64,000 nucleotides of DNA, from NCBI RefSeq assembly GCF_023721815.1, contig NZ_JAMDLI010000021.1:186001-250000 (forward strand), in the 5' to 3' direction. Below the pieces are notes generated by a model. That model had not been told where the DNA came from. It was given only the letters and a program-made list of their open reading frames with translations, and searched no databases. The DNA comes from Pleomorphomonas sp. JP5. Lineage in GTDB: Bacteria > Pseudomonadota > Alphaproteobacteria > Rhizobiales > Pleomorphomonadaceae. Shown piece after piece: positions 8,638 to 17,991 of the stretch (positions within the stretch are counted from its first letter, which is position 1; each line of letters begins with the position of its first letter). Position numbers and translations under genes: made by a program.

Positions 8638-9807
8638 TCAGCCGCCTGCGGCTCGAACCGGCAGCGTCAGGAGATAGGCCGGCAAGGTGACCACGGCGCC
8701 AGCCGTGGAGCCGATGAGATTGCCAAACGATCCGGTCAGGCCTCGGGCCGTCTCCGAGAAACTGTCTTGCCCCGTCGCCAGCCGGTCACCCCGTCTCAAG
8801 CGTTCGCCAAGCCGGCTCACGAAGTCGGGCAGAACGACGGCGAACTTGTTGTGAGCGAAGGAATCGTTCGCCTTGGTCGCCGATAGGTCGATGACGATGA
8901 CGCCGAGATCGGCGATGGCTTCCTTGTCTTCGGTATAGGCACCAAGGCGCGGCTTTTCACCGGCGATCAGGCCGGACAGCCAGAGAGCATGGTCGTCGGA
9001 GGAGGAAAACAGCACAAAAGGATACTTCGGCCGACCGATTACTTCCATTTCCGACTTGAAGACATCGACGTCGATATCGGGCGCGGCCAGAACCACCGTA
9101 CGGAGCTTGCCTCCGAAATCGCCGTCGCCAGCGATCTTGGCTTGGCGCAGGGCCTCGACGGTTGCCCAATTCCCCATCGAATGAGCGAAGACATAAATAT
9201 CTTCGACGCCACTTTGGGCGGCAAGGCGCAACAACTCTTCCAGGCCGTCGCGGGCGATGGTGGCGCTGTCACGATCATAGACATATTCGAACACCGAACC
9301 ACGTGATGCCCATGTGAACAGCACCGGCACGCCATCGAACCCGGTATCGTGAACGATCTGGGTGGCGCGGAAGACCGCCTCGTCGAAGTCGGTGTTGAAG
9401 CCGTGGACGATGACGGCGACCGAGCGGCGGCCCTTGGGCAAGGAGGCCAATCGAGCTGCGAGCCGAGTCTTGAATGCCGCCGCGCCGTCGACATAGGCGA
9501 GCGAACGCGCCACGAACTGCTTTTTCGGATCGCCGGGCAACGGCGATGGCCACTCGATATTGCCAGTCTTGTGGCTCGGCGGCACCGAGATCGAGAGATC
9601 GGCGAAATCAAGCCCACTCGCCCGCTCGCCGTTGAACATCGCGAGGCCCGTCGTCGCCCGTTCGCGCGTAGCGGCCACCAGCAGTTCATGCTCTATCGCT
9701 TCGGGCGCCGGCGCGACCGCCACTTCGAGAGCCCCGCCTTCGGGACGCGATCCCGCGCAGGCCGCGAGGAGAAGGATAGGCAGGAGGAGGGCGAAACGAA
9801 AGCGCAT
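8638..9807 (-). CDS. Alpha/beta hydrolase lipoprotein (DUF900 family)
   Basis: Encodes 389 residues from ATG 9807. The N-terminus is a lipoprotein signal: MRFRFALLLPILLLAAC, with Cys17 in the lipobox LLAAC. This decides the start; in-frame codons further upstream lack a signal. The body matches DUF900 proteins, predicted alpha/beta hydrolases: VAVIVHGFNTDFDEAVFR (oxyanion-strand region), VLFTWASRGSVFEYVYDRDSA, and the nucleophile elbow-like VFAHSMGNWATVEALR with Ser in HSMGN. Substrate is unknown. Located between convergent xre and the divergent glutamine-synthetase-like gene; no operon partner is evident. Confidence 0.85.
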   Translation of the reverse strand: MRFRFALLLPILLLAACAGSRPEGGALEVAVAPAPEAIEHELLVAATRERATTGLAMFNGERASGLDFADLSISVPPSHKTGNIEWPSPLPGDPKKQFVARSLAYVDGAAAFKTRLAARLASLPKGRRSVAVIVHGFNTDFDEAVFRATQIVHDTGFDGVPVLFTWASRGSVFEYVYDRDSATIARDGLEELLRLAAQSGVEDIYVFAHSMGNWATVEALRQAKIAGDGDFGGKLRTVVLAAPDIDVDVFKSEMEVIGRPKYPFVLFSSSDDHALWLSGLIAGEKPRLGAYTEDKEAIADLGVIVIDLSATKANDSFAHNKFAVVLPDFVSRLGERLRRGDRLATGQDSFSETARGLTGSFGNLIGSTAGAVVTLPAYLLTLPVRAAGG

Positions 9808-9976
9808 GGGCGACCCGCCGACAAATGGAATCCTGTTGTAGCCGAGCAGGAGCGAGTAGGCCAAGTCCGAACTCGTGCGCTGGACAAAAGGCTGCCGGAA
9901 ATGCCATGACAACCGGGATTTTCCATCCTGTCGTTGCCGTTTTCTTCGGAACCACGACATGCCGGGGCCGTCATCC

Positions 9977-11350
9977 ATGTCCGCCGTCAAGATCGCCGAT
10001 GTCACGGAGGCCGAGGCCTTCCTCGCTGCCAATCCCGACGTTGTCCAGTTCGAGTGTTTCCTCACCGATTGTTCCGGCGTGCAGCGTGGCAAGATGCTCC
10101 GCCGATCCGAGCTTCTTGGCGCCTACCGCACTGGGCGGCCTCTGCCCTGCTCGGTCCTGTCTCTGGACATAAAGGGGGCGGATGTCGAGGAAACCGGGCT
10201 GCTTTGGGAGCAGGGCGACGCGGACCGCATGTGTCGTCCTGTCGCCGGCACGCTCGTCCGCTCACCCTGGCGGCAAACGCCGACCGCCCAGTTCATCCTC
10301 ACATCTTTCGAAAATGACGGGGCGGGCTCCGCAAGCGACCCGCGCCACGCCCTTGCGCGGGTTGTCGACGAGGCGAGGAGCCTCGGTTTCCGGCCGGTCG
10401 CTGCGGTCGAGCTCGAGTTCTATCTTCTCGATGGCCGCGCGGCGGCCGAGGGCAGGGTGGCGCCGCCGACGGCGCCGAACGGATTCCGCCAGACCGACCT
10501 CCAAGCCTATCTCGTTCAGGATCTTTCCGATTTCTCGGCCTTTCTCGAAGCCGTCTATGCCGCAGCCGAGACGGCTGGCCTGCCGGCCCGTACCCTGATC
10601 TCGGAATACTCGCCCGGTCAGTTCGAAATCGTCTTGGAACATCGCGACGACGCGCTGCGTGCCGCCGACGAAGCCATCCTCTGGAAGCGGCTCGTCAAAG
10701 GCGTTGCCGAGCGCCACGGGTTCGTCGCCACGTTCATGGCCAAACCCTACGAAACGCTGGCCGGGTCCGGCGCCCATTTCCATGTCAGCCTTTGCGACGA
10801 AACCGGCAAGAACCTCTTCGCGGGCAGCGAGCCCGAAGGCAATGCGCTTCTCCGCCAGGCCATCGCCGGACTTGAGGCGACCATGGCCGAGAGCATGGCG
10901 GTCTTCGCCCCCAACGCCAACAGCTACCGGCGGTTCAAGCCCAACTCCTACGCCCCGCTGGGCCCGGCCTGGGCGATCGACAACCGGTCGGTGCCCATCC
11001 GGGTCACTGGAGGGCCGCCGGAAACGCGCCACCTCGAACAGCGCGTCGCTGGCGCCGATGCCAACCCCTATCTGGCGCTTGCCACGGTCATCGCCGGCAT
11101 GATCGAAGGCATCGAGGCAAAGGGCGAGCCGTCAAAGCCGATTTCCGGCAACGGCTACTCGCAGGTGCCGTCATCGCTGCCTCGGTTCTGGCCGGAAGCC
11201 TTGCGGCGAGCTCGCGAGTCCGAGTTCCTGAAGCGGCGGCTTGGCGCACGGCTTGCCGACATCTATCTCACCATCAAGGAGGCGGAATGCGACCGCTTCT
11301 TTGCCGAGATCAGCGATCGCGACATCCACTGGTATCTGAGGTTGGCGTGA
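9977..11350 (+). CDS. Glutamine synthetase family protein (PuuA/glutamylpolyamine synthetase-like)
   Basis: Encodes 457 residues from ATG 9977; ATG 9959 (six residues longer) is about equally supported. The N-terminal beta-grasp region reads VQFECFLTDCSGVQRGKMLRR. The catalytic domain has EFYLLDGR, ISEYSPGQFEIVLEHRDD, GSGAHFHVSLCDETGKNLF and NSYRRFKPNSYAPLGPAWA, with RHLEQRVAGADANPYLALA near the C-terminus. Sequence and length fit the gamma-glutamylpolyamine synthetase-like (PuuA) branch rather than GlnA. No other Puu-pathway gene is adjacent, so the amine substrate is not known. Divergent from the lipoprotein gene. Confidence 0.85.
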   Translation: MSAVKIADVTEAEAFLAANPDVVQFECFLTDCSGVQRGKMLRRSELLGAYRTGRPLPCSVLSLDIKGADVEETGLLWEQGDADRMCRPVAGTLVRSPWRQTPTAQFILTSFENDGAGSASDPRHALARVVDEARSLGFRPVAAVELEFYLLDGRAAAEGRVAPPTAPNGFRQTDLQAYLVQDLSDFSAFLEAVYAAAETAGLPARTLISEYSPGQFEIVLEHRDDALRAADEAILWKRLVKGVAERHGFVATFMAKPYETLAGSGAHFHVSLCDETGKNLFAGSEPEGNALLRQAIAGLEATMAESMAVFAPNANSYRRFKPNSYAPLGPAWAIDNRSVPIRVTGGPPETRHLEQRVAGADANPYLALATVIAGMIEGIEAKGEPSKPISGNGYSQVPSSLPRFWPEALRRARESEFLKRRLGARLADIYLTIKEAECDRFFAEISDRDIHWYLRLA

Positions 11351-11390
11351 GAGGATGCGGGGCGCCGTGTCGGGCGATCCGGCAGGCGAC

Positions 11391-12377
11391 TCACTTCTTG
11401 CCCTTGTCGTCCTTGATCTTCAGGAAGTTCGGCCCCTTGCCGAGAATCTTGTCATCGATCTCGCCAATGGCTGCCAGGTTCTTGCGATCGTAGTCCAGCC
11501 TCGACAGCAGATAGCGAATGGCGTTGAGGCGGGCTCGCTTCTTGTCGTTGGAGCGGACGACGATCCAGGGGCTGAGGTCCGAATGGCTGGCCTTCAGCAT
11601 GCGGTCGCGAGCGACGGTGTACTGGTCCCACATGCTCAACGCCTTGAGATCGACCGGCGAAAGCTTCCAGATGCGCAGGGGATCGTGGCGGCGATCATGG
11701 AACCGCTTGAGCTGCATCTCGCGGCCGATATCAAGCCAGATCTTGATCACCACGATGCCGTCGTGGATCAGCATGCGCTCGAAATGCGGTACTTCCTCCA
11801 GGAACAGATTCGACTCCTCGGCCGTACAGAAGCCCATGACTGGCTCGACAACGGCGCGGTTGTACCAGGACCGGTCGAAGAACACGATTTCGCCCTTGGT
11901 GGGCAGCTCCTTGACGTAACGCTGGAAGTACCACTGGCCACGCTCGACATCGGATGGCTTGGTGAGCGCCACATGGCGGGCCGAGCGCGGATTCATGTAT
12001 TCAAGGAAGGTACCGATGGTGCCGCCCTTGCCGGCAGCGTCGCGACCTTCCAGCAACACGACGATGCGCTGACCGGCATCGTTGGCCCACTTCTGCAGCT
12101 TGACCAGCTCGATCTGCAGGACTCTCAGCTCTTCAAGATAGGGCTTTTCCTTGAGGCTCTCCTTGTAGGGATAGCCACCGGAGCCAAGCGCCTCCATCTC
12201 GATCTCCTCAGGGAGGTAGGGATTGTCGAGATCGAAGGTAACCTTGCCGAGCGTGATCGGCGGCGCGTCGGGCGCTTGCGTCGCCAACACGGCGGCGCCT
12301 TCGCGGGCGGCGATCAGCTCGACGCTCGAAACGAAGCGACGGGCCATGTCGTTCTTCGATTTGTCTTTCTTTCCCAT
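11391..12377 (-). CDS. ppk2: Polyphosphate kinase 2 family protein
   Basis: Encodes 328 residues from ATG 12377, preceded by GGGGGAAA; the extra residues back to 12461 are unlikely. PPK2 enzymes transfer phosphate between polyphosphate and nucleotides, usually favouring nucleotide phosphorylation. Visible motifs: Walker A-like VLLEGRDAAGKGGT, the Walker B/lid region EIVFFDRSWYNRAVVEPVMG, and DPLRIWKLSPVDLKA with WDQYTVARDRM after it. This is the single-domain layout with a basic N-terminus. The next genes are phoR and the pst operon (divergent, 126-bp gap), a sensible setting for a phosphate-storage enzyme, although coregulation is only inferred. Confidence 0.92.
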   Translation of the reverse strand: MGKKDKSKNDMARRFVSSVELIAAREGAAVLATQAPDAPPITLGKVTFDLDNPYLPEEIEMEALGSGGYPYKESLKEKPYLEELRVLQIELVKLQKWANDAGQRIVVLLEGRDAAGKGGTIGTFLEYMNPRSARHVALTKPSDVERGQWYFQRYVKELPTKGEIVFFDRSWYNRAVVEPVMGFCTAEESNLFLEEVPHFERMLIHDGIVVIKIWLDIGREMQLKRFHDRRHDPLRIWKLSPVDLKALSMWDQYTVARDRMLKASHSDLSPWIVVRSNDKKRARLNAIRYLLSRLDYDRKNLAAIGEIDDKILGKGPNFLKIKDDKGKK

Positions 12378-12503
12378 CGGCTTTCCCCCAGAATCCGCCC
12401 ACCCGCAGTCGGCGCGGGCACGGCGAGCCGCGCTACAACCGTCATAAAAGACGTTTATCAATATGACAGACTCCGCGTTTCCGCTTAAGGACCAATAAAC
12501 ATC

Positions 12504-13886
12504 ATGAGCCCCACACCGGACAGGCCGGAAAATAGCGACGCGGCGCGTGACGGACGGGGACGCTTTGCTGAATCGGTTGCCGAAGGACGTTTACCGGCCG
12601 TGCTTGCCGCGACGGTCGCATTCTGGCTGGTCATGCTGTTCGCGGCCGACCTTGCACCGGCCGTGGCGTTGTTGGGACTTGTATCCACTGCGACAGCCGT
12701 CGTTTGCGTTCTGCCAACAGGCGGAAAGACCGCCAAGTCGCATTCGACAGATCGATCACCGGTTCGTCGCTGGCCCGACACCGGCATGAAGCTGCTGCTC
12801 GACGGCATGGACGAGCCGGCGTTTCTCACCGATGCGGACGGTACGTTGCGCTATCAGAACGCCGCCGCGGCCGCCGAGTTCGGGCCCGCCCGCGTTGGCG
12901 ATCCGCTCGCTTTCCGCTTGCGCGTGCCGGAGATCCTCGACGCCGTTCAGCGCGCCGGGCAGGGGGAGAACCTCTTGCCGGTTCGCTTCATCGAGCGGGG
13001 GGCGGGGGAACGGCACTTCGTCGTGCGTTGTTCGCCACTGCGCCTGCCGCGACCGGAACCAAGACGGCGACCGGATTTCGTTCTGTTGCGATTCCGGGAC
13101 GAGAGCGATGCCGTTCGGCTGGATCGCATGCGCAGCGATTTCATTGCCAACGCCAGCCATGAACTCAGGACGCCTCTCGCCTCGCTCACGGGCTTCATCG
13201 AGACGCTGCTAGGGCCTGCCCGGCGGGACGAGGCCAATCGCGAGCGATTTCTCTCCATCATGCTGGAGCAGGCCCGGCGCATGGGCCGGCTGATCGACGA
13301 TCTGATGTCGCTGTCTCGCCTTGAGATGAAGGCGCACCTCCGCCCGACCGGCACCGTCGATCTTGCCGAGGTATTGCCGGCGGTGGCGGACATGCTGGCG
13401 CCCGTGGCGGCCGCTCGGAAGGCCGGGATCGTCGTGGCAGGCAGCCCTGCCGATGCGCCCATCGCAGGCGACCGTGACGAACTGACGCAGGTTTTCGCCA
13501 ACCTCGTCGAGAATGCCATCAAGTACGGCCACGAAAGTGGCAACGTCACTCTGACGCTCGCCGAAGAGCTGGGCGACGATGGCCGACCCGGTTTCCGGGC
13601 CAGCGTGTCCGACGATGGTCCGGGCATCGCGGCCGAGCATCTGCCGCGCCTTACCGAACGCTTCTATCGCGTCGATGCCGCACGAAGCCGCGAACAGCGC
13701 GGTACGGGCCTCGGCCTCGCCATTGTCAAACATATCATCAACCGCCATCAGGGACGCCTTGTTATCCGCTCGGAGGTTGGAGTCGGCACCACAGTCAACG
13801 TTTGGCTGCCCCGGCGGCCCGCCCTGTCCGGTTCCGAGATGACGAAAGAGGCCGAAGCGATCGCCACAGAAGGCCTCGCCAGATAG
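12504..13886 (+). CDS. phoR: Phosphate regulon sensor histidine kinase PhoR
   Basis: Encodes 460 residues. Two hydrophobic helices lie at about 30-70, then a PAS-like domain (about 92-190) containing LLDGMDEPAFLTDADG. The HisKA dimerisation domain has DFIANASHELRTPLASL with the phosphoacceptor His219. The HATPase domain carries an N-box NLVENAIKYG, SDDGPGIAAEHL and RGTGLGLAIVKHI. The match to PhoR is supported by its place before pstSCAB-phoU-phoB. It senses phosphate status through PstB/PhoU and phosphorylates PhoB. A 165-bp gap with the Pho box separates it from pstS, so phoR may be transcribed from its own promoter. Confidence 0.92.
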   Translation: MSPTPDRPENSDAARDGRGRFAESVAEGRLPAVLAATVAFWLVMLFAADLAPAVALLGLVSTATAVVCVLPTGGKTAKSHSTDRSPVRRWPDTGMKLLLDGMDEPAFLTDADGTLRYQNAAAAAEFGPARVGDPLAFRLRVPEILDAVQRAGQGENLLPVRFIERGAGERHFVVRCSPLRLPRPEPRRRPDFVLLRFRDESDAVRLDRMRSDFIANASHELRTPLASLTGFIETLLGPARRDEANRERFLSIMLEQARRMGRLIDDLMSLSRLEMKAHLRPTGTVDLAEVLPAVADMLAPVAAARKAGIVVAGSPADAPIAGDRDELTQVFANLVENAIKYGHESGNVTLTLAEELGDDGRPGFRASVSDDGPGIAAEHLPRLTERFYRVDAARSREQRGTGLGLAIVKHIINRHQGRLVIRSEVGVGTTVNVWLPRRPALSGSEMTKEAEAIATEGLAR

Positions 13887-13914
13887 ATTTCTCTTTTTAT
13901 TTCATATAATTATA

Positions 13915-13943
13915 TTGTCACAATATTGTAGCCTATTCGTCAT
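13915..13943 (+). promoter_or_regulatory. Pho box array (PhoB binding site) upstream of pstS
   Basis: Three 7-bp units lie in tandem, each separated by exactly 4 bp: TTGTCAC (13915-13921), TTGTAGC (13926-13932) and TCGTCAT (13937-13943). The 11-bp period and the first and third units (5 of 7 matches to CTGTCAT) fit PhoB direct repeats. The middle unit is weaker. The surrounding 13,890-13,945 is AT-rich against a GC-rich background. TAGTGC at 13951-13956 could be the -10 element, suitably placed below the box. Confidence 0.65.
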
Positions 13944-14051
13944 AGAAGGGTAGTGCCAGGTCGCTAGGGTCCGCGACGTGACGGGGACGAGACAGCCAGC
14001 GGGCTTTCAGGGCTCCGACCGTCATGATCCTAAACCGTTAGGAGTACTCCC

Positions 14052-15086
14052 GTGAAATTCTCCACCGCCGCCAGCGCCTTCGTGCTTGGTCTTTGCGCCA
14101 CCGGCACGTCTGCCTTCGCCGCCGAGCAGATCCACATCGCCGGCTCGTCCACCGTTCTGCCCTATGCGACCATCGTCGCCGAAGCCTTCGCCGAGGCCAA
14201 CCCGAGCTTCAAGGCCCCGATCGTCGAGGGTGGCGGTTCGTCGGCCGGCCTCAAGGAGTTCTGCAAGGGCGTCGGCGACGACACCATCGACATCGCCGAT
14301 GCGTCCCGCCCCATCAAGGACAGCGAGCTTGAAGCCTGTAAGGCTGCTGGCGTTACCGAAGTCCAGGAAATCCGCATCGGCTACGACGGCATCGTCTTCG
14401 CCTCCGACATCAAGGGCCCGGACTTCGCCTTCGAGCCGGCCGATTGGTTCAACGCGATCGGCGCTCAGGTGCTGAAGGACGGCCAGCTCGTCGACAACCC
14501 CAACGCCAAGTGGTCGGACGTCAAGGCCGGCTTCCCGGATTGGGACATCGCCGCCTATATCCCCGGCGAAAAGCACGGCACGCGCGAAGTGTTCGAGCTC
14601 AACGTTCTCCTCGCCGGCTGCAAGGCCACCAAGGCCTATGACGCCTTCATCGCCTCCGGTCTCGCCAAGGGCGATGCCGAGAAGGCCTGCGCCAAGGTGC
14701 GCAAGGACGGCAAGGCGGTCGACATCGACGGCGAGTACAATGAGACGCTTGCCCGCATCGACTCGAACAAGACCGGCATCGGCGTGTTCGGTCTCGCCTT
14801 CTACGAGAACAACAAGGACAAGCTGAAGGTCGCCACGATGAACGGCATCGCGCCGTCGGTGGAGACCATCGCCAAGGGCGAGTATCCGGTGTCCCGTCCG
14901 CTGTTCTTCTACGTAAAGAAAGCCCACCTCGGTGTCGTTCCGGGTCTCAAGGAATACGTCGAGTTCTTCCTTGCCGACCAGATGATCGGCCCGCGCTCGC
15001 CGGCTGTCGCCAAGGGCCTCGTCCCGGCGCCGAAGGAAGAGCGCCAGAAGGTTCTGGCCGACTTCCAGGCCGGCAAGACCCTCTGA
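14052..15086 (+). CDS. pstS: Phosphate ABC transporter substrate-binding protein PstS
   Basis: Encodes 344 residues from GTG 14052 with GGAG at 14041-14044. A signal peptide (residues 1 to about 23, ending AFA-AEQ) sends it to the periplasm, where it binds inorganic phosphate and delivers it to PstCA. The mature start has the family motif IHIAGSSTVLPYA, followed by VEGGGSSAGLKEFCKG and DIADASRPIKDSE, which carry phosphate-ligand Ser and Asp residues. C-terminal YPVSRPLFFYVKKAH is also typical. It is the first gene after the Pho box; a strong hairpin between it and pstC probably favours its expression over the membrane genes. Confidence 0.95.
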   Translation: MKFSTAASAFVLGLCATGTSAFAAEQIHIAGSSTVLPYATIVAEAFAEANPSFKAPIVEGGGSSAGLKEFCKGVGDDTIDIADASRPIKDSELEACKAAGVTEVQEIRIGYDGIVFASDIKGPDFAFEPADWFNAIGAQVLKDGQLVDNPNAKWSDVKAGFPDWDIAAYIPGEKHGTREVFELNVLLAGCKATKAYDAFIASGLAKGDAEKACAKVRKDGKAVDIDGEYNETLARIDSNKTGIGVFGLAFYENNKDKLKVATMNGIAPSVETIAKGEYPVSRPLFFYVKKAHLGVVPGLKEYVEFFLADQMIGPRSPAVAKGLVPAPKEERQKVLADFQAGKTL

Positions 15087-15104
15087 TCGATCGACACGAT
15101 TTTC

Positions 15105-15132
15105 GGAAGGGCCTCTCCTCGGAGGCCCTTCC
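15105..15132 (+). terminator. Hairpin between pstS and pstC, likely partial terminator or mRNA stabiliser
   Basis: A perfect 11-bp stem (GGAAGGGCCTC at 15105-15115 with GAGGCCCTTCC at 15122-15132) has a 6-base loop. Only a short T-containing tail (TTCTTG) follows. Position after the abundant binding-protein gene suggests attenuation or 3'-end protection of the pstS transcript. Confidence 0.65.
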
Positions 15133-15177
15133 TTCTTGCGCCGCGCCGATCGGCGGGCGAAACATCGGGGAGGCCGT

Positions 15178-16635
15178 ATGGGTCCGCTCTGGCTGCTCGC
15201 GCTGATCGCGGGTCTTTCCTTCTTCGGCTTTGTGCTTGGCCGCTGGAAGTCTGTCGTTCTCTCAGGCAAGGGGCGGGGAACGCTCGCCGCCCGACCCGGC
15301 TACTACGGCGCCTATGTGCTGATCTGGACGGCGATGCCGGCGCTTGTGATTCTCGTCGCGCTGTCGATCGCCAAGCCTTTTCTGATCGAACATACGGTAC
15401 GCGCCAACCTGCCCGCCCAGGTTCTGGCCAACTCGGCGCAGCTCTCGCTCGAGGTTTCCGGCGTTGAGCAGGTAGCCGCCGGGCTCAAACTGGTGACTCC
15501 CGAGGAACTCGAGAACATCCGGATCGGCGTCGTATCGGCGCGTTCGGTGTTCGCCCAGCATGGCTTGCCTCTTGGCGGCGACGTCAAACCTTATCAGCTG
15601 ATCGCGGCCGGCGCGCTCAACCTTGTTTCGGATGGTCTCGATACCGCTGTCGATGCGGCGGTCGTCGCCGCTCTCGCCTTCGGCCTGATCTTCGCCTTCG
15701 TTCGCGTGAAGCCGCGCCTCAGAGCCCGCAACCTCGTCGAGAACACCGTTTTGGTGTTGTTGATCGCCGCGTCATCGGTTGCCATCCTCACCACCATCGG
15801 CATCGTCCTCAGCCTGCTGTTCCAGGCTTTGCAGTTCTTCTCCATGGTGTCGCCGGCCAGCTTCTACTTCGGAACGGTCTGGGATCCGCGCTTTGCGGCC
15901 GCCGGCTCGACCGAAAGCGGCCAGTTCGGCTTCCTGCCTCTCTTCTGGGGTACGCTCTACATTTCGTTCTTCGCCATGGTCGTAGCCGTACCGGTCGGGC
16001 TGTTCTCGGCCATCTACATGGCCGAATACGCCACTTCGAAGGTCCGCTCGGTCGCCAAACCTCTCATCGAGATTCTGGCCGGCATCCCAACCATCGTCTA
16101 TGGCTTCTTCGCCCTGACAACGGTGGGACCGCTCATTCGCGACTACATCGCCATGCCGCTCGGCCTCGGCACCTCGGGCAATAACGTGCTCACTGCCGGC
16201 CTGGTGATGGGCATCATGATCATCCCCTACGTTTCCTCGCTTTCCGACGACATCATCACCGCCGTTCCTCGCTCGATGCGCGACGGTTCGTTGGCCCTTG
16301 GCGCCACGCGCTCGGAGACGATGCGGCTGGTTACCTTGCCGGCGGCGCTACCCGGCGTGGTCGGTGCGATCCTGCTCGCCGTGTCACGCGCCATCGGTGA
16401 GACGATGATCGTCGTTCTGGCGGCTGGCGTCGCAGCACGCGCCTCGCTCAACCCCTTTGCGGAAATGACCACCATCACCGTGAAGATCGTCAATCAGCTG
16501 ACCGGTGACCTCGAGTTCACCAGCCCGCAAACCCTGGTGGCCTTCGCGCTGGGCATCACGCTGTTCGTCATCACGCTCGGCCTCAACGTGCTGGCGCTGA
16601 CCATCGTCCGCAAGTACCGGGAGCAATACGAATGA
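15178..16635 (+). CDS. pstC: Phosphate ABC transporter permease PstC
   Basis: Encodes 485 residues from ATG 15178, preceded by GGGAGG; the extra residues back to 15136 are not supported. PstC is one of two permeases of the PstSCAB importer. N-terminal helices (MGPLWLLALIAGLSFFGFVLG and others) and a large soluble insert precede the core permease domain (about 260-485). The core holds the EAA-like loop GATRSETMRLVTLPAALPGVVGA. At 485 residues it is much longer than the E. coli protein (about 320), as in other alphaproteobacteria. It overlaps pstA by 4 bp (ATGA). Confidence 0.94.
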   Translation: MGPLWLLALIAGLSFFGFVLGRWKSVVLSGKGRGTLAARPGYYGAYVLIWTAMPALVILVALSIAKPFLIEHTVRANLPAQVLANSAQLSLEVSGVEQVAAGLKLVTPEELENIRIGVVSARSVFAQHGLPLGGDVKPYQLIAAGALNLVSDGLDTAVDAAVVAALAFGLIFAFVRVKPRLRARNLVENTVLVLLIAASSVAILTTIGIVLSLLFQALQFFSMVSPASFYFGTVWDPRFAAAGSTESGQFGFLPLFWGTLYISFFAMVVAVPVGLFSAIYMAEYATSKVRSVAKPLIEILAGIPTIVYGFFALTTVGPLIRDYIAMPLGLGTSGNNVLTAGLVMGIMIIPYVSSLSDDIITAVPRSMRDGSLALGATRSETMRLVTLPAALPGVVGAILLAVSRAIGETMIVVLAAGVAARASLNPFAEMTTITVKIVNQLTGDLEFTSPQTLVAFALGITLFVITLGLNVLALTIVRKYREQYE

Positions 16636-17969
16636 CGGAAGCTGCTTCTTCTCCTCCGGCTTCCCGGATTGGCGGCACGGACGTCCGGAAGATCTCGAAG
16701 ATCGACATTGGCCTGAAGCGTCGTTATGCCGCCGAGCGTCGCTTCCGCACCTACGGCCTTCTGGCCGTGACCATAGCGATTTGCTTCCTGGTCGCGTTGT
16801 TCGGCTCCATCGTTTCGCGGGGCTACACCGCCTTCCAGCAGACGCGGATCAGCATGATCGTGGATTTCGATCCGAGCATCATTGCGCCGAACGGCGACCG
16901 CTCGGCCGCCGCGGTCATGTCCGGCAACGCTTTTCGCTTCGACGATCTGATCGCGGCCTCGCTCCAGAAGACGCTGGAAATCGACCCTAACGACGAGGAT
17001 GCCCTCTACGACGGTCTCGATCTCTTGTCCAAGGGCTCCGCGCCGATGCTGAGGAGCATGATCGCCGCCGATCCTTCGCTGATCGGCACCAAGAGAAGCG
17101 TCGACTTCTACGCCACAGGCGACGTCGACGCCTTCATCAAGGGGTCGATCAGGGCCGACATTCCCGAAAGCCAGCGCCTGATCAAGGACAAGCACATCGT
17201 TCTCATCGAGAAGCTGGAGAAGGAGGGTGCTCTTCGCCTCGCCTTCAACACAGGCCTGTTCACCAACGGCGCCTCGACGCGCCCGGAAATGGCCGGTGTC
17301 GGCGTGGCGCTGGTCGGCTCGCTCTACATGATGCTTGTCGTGCTGGTGCTATCTCTGCCGCTTGGCGTGGCGGGCTCGATCTATCTCGAGGAGTTTGCTC
17401 CGAAGAACCGCTGGACCGACCTGATCGAGGTGAACATCAACAACCTCGCGGCCGTACCCTCCATCGTCTACGGCCTGCTTGGTCTCGCAGTCTTCATCAA
17501 CTTCGCCCACCTGCCGCGCTCGGCGAGCCTGGTCGGCGGTCTGGTGCTGACGCTCACGACCCTGCCGACCATCATCATCGCCACCCGCGCCGCGCTGAAA
17601 GCGGTGCCTCCGTCGATCCGCGAGGCCGGTCTCGGCGTCGGCGCCTCGAAGATGCAGACCGTGTTCCACCATGTGCTGCCGCTGGCGATGCCCGGTGTGC
17701 TGACGGGAACGATCATCGGGCTGGCGCATGCCCTTGGCGAAACCGCGCCGCTTCTCATGATCGGCATGAAAGCCTTCGTCGTCGAGTACCCAACGACACC
17801 TTTCGACCCGGCCACGGCACTGCCCACGCAGATCTACATGTGGGCGACAGAACCGGAGCGCGCCTTCACCGAACGGACCTCGGCGGCAATCATCGTGCTG
17901 CTCGCCTTCCTGCTCGCCATGAACAGCCTTGCCATCATTCTCCGCCGCGCCTTCGAGCGCCGCTGGTAA
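16632..17969 (+). CDS. pstA: Phosphate ABC transporter permease PstA
   Basis: Encodes 445 residues; ATG overlaps the pstC stop as ATGA. A cytoplasmic N-terminus of about 40 residues and one helix ([19 protein letters not shown]) precede a soluble domain of some 170 residues, matching the DUF3333-type extension known in alphaproteobacterial PstA. The permease core (about 210-445) contains [30 protein letters not shown] and the EAA-like loop [22 protein letters not shown]. It pairs with PstC to form the phosphate channel driven by PstB. pstB follows after a 22-bp gap. Confidence 0.94.
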   Translation: MTEAASSPPASRIGGTDVRKISKIDIGLKRRYAAERRFRTYGLLAVTIAICFLVALFGSIVSRGYTAFQQTRISMIVDFDPSIIAPNGDRSAAAVMSGNAFRFDDLIAASLQKTLEIDPNDEDALYDGLDLLSKGSAPMLRSMIAADPSLIGTKRSVDFYATGDVDAFIKGSIRADIPESQRLIKDKHIVLIEKLEKEGALRLAFNTGLFTNGASTRPEMAGVGVALVGSLYMMLVVLVLSLPLGVAGSIYLEEFAPKNRWTDLIEVNINNLAAVPSIVYGLLGLAVFINFAHLPRSASLVGGLVLTLTTLPTIIIATRAALKAVPPSIREAGLGVGASKMQTVFHHVLPLAMPGVLTGTIIGLAHALGETAPLLMIGMKAFVVEYPTTPFDPATALPTQIYMWATEPERAFTERTSAAIIVLLAFLLAMNSLAIILRRAFERRW

Positions 17970-17991
17970 CCCGTTCCCGGAGTTTCTCGCC

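Noticed and set aside
14022-15269. A 415-codon open frame antisense to pstS
   Set aside because: Covers pstS exactly on the other strand, has no recognisable domain and low-complexity acidic composition. Long antisense frames are expected at this GC content.
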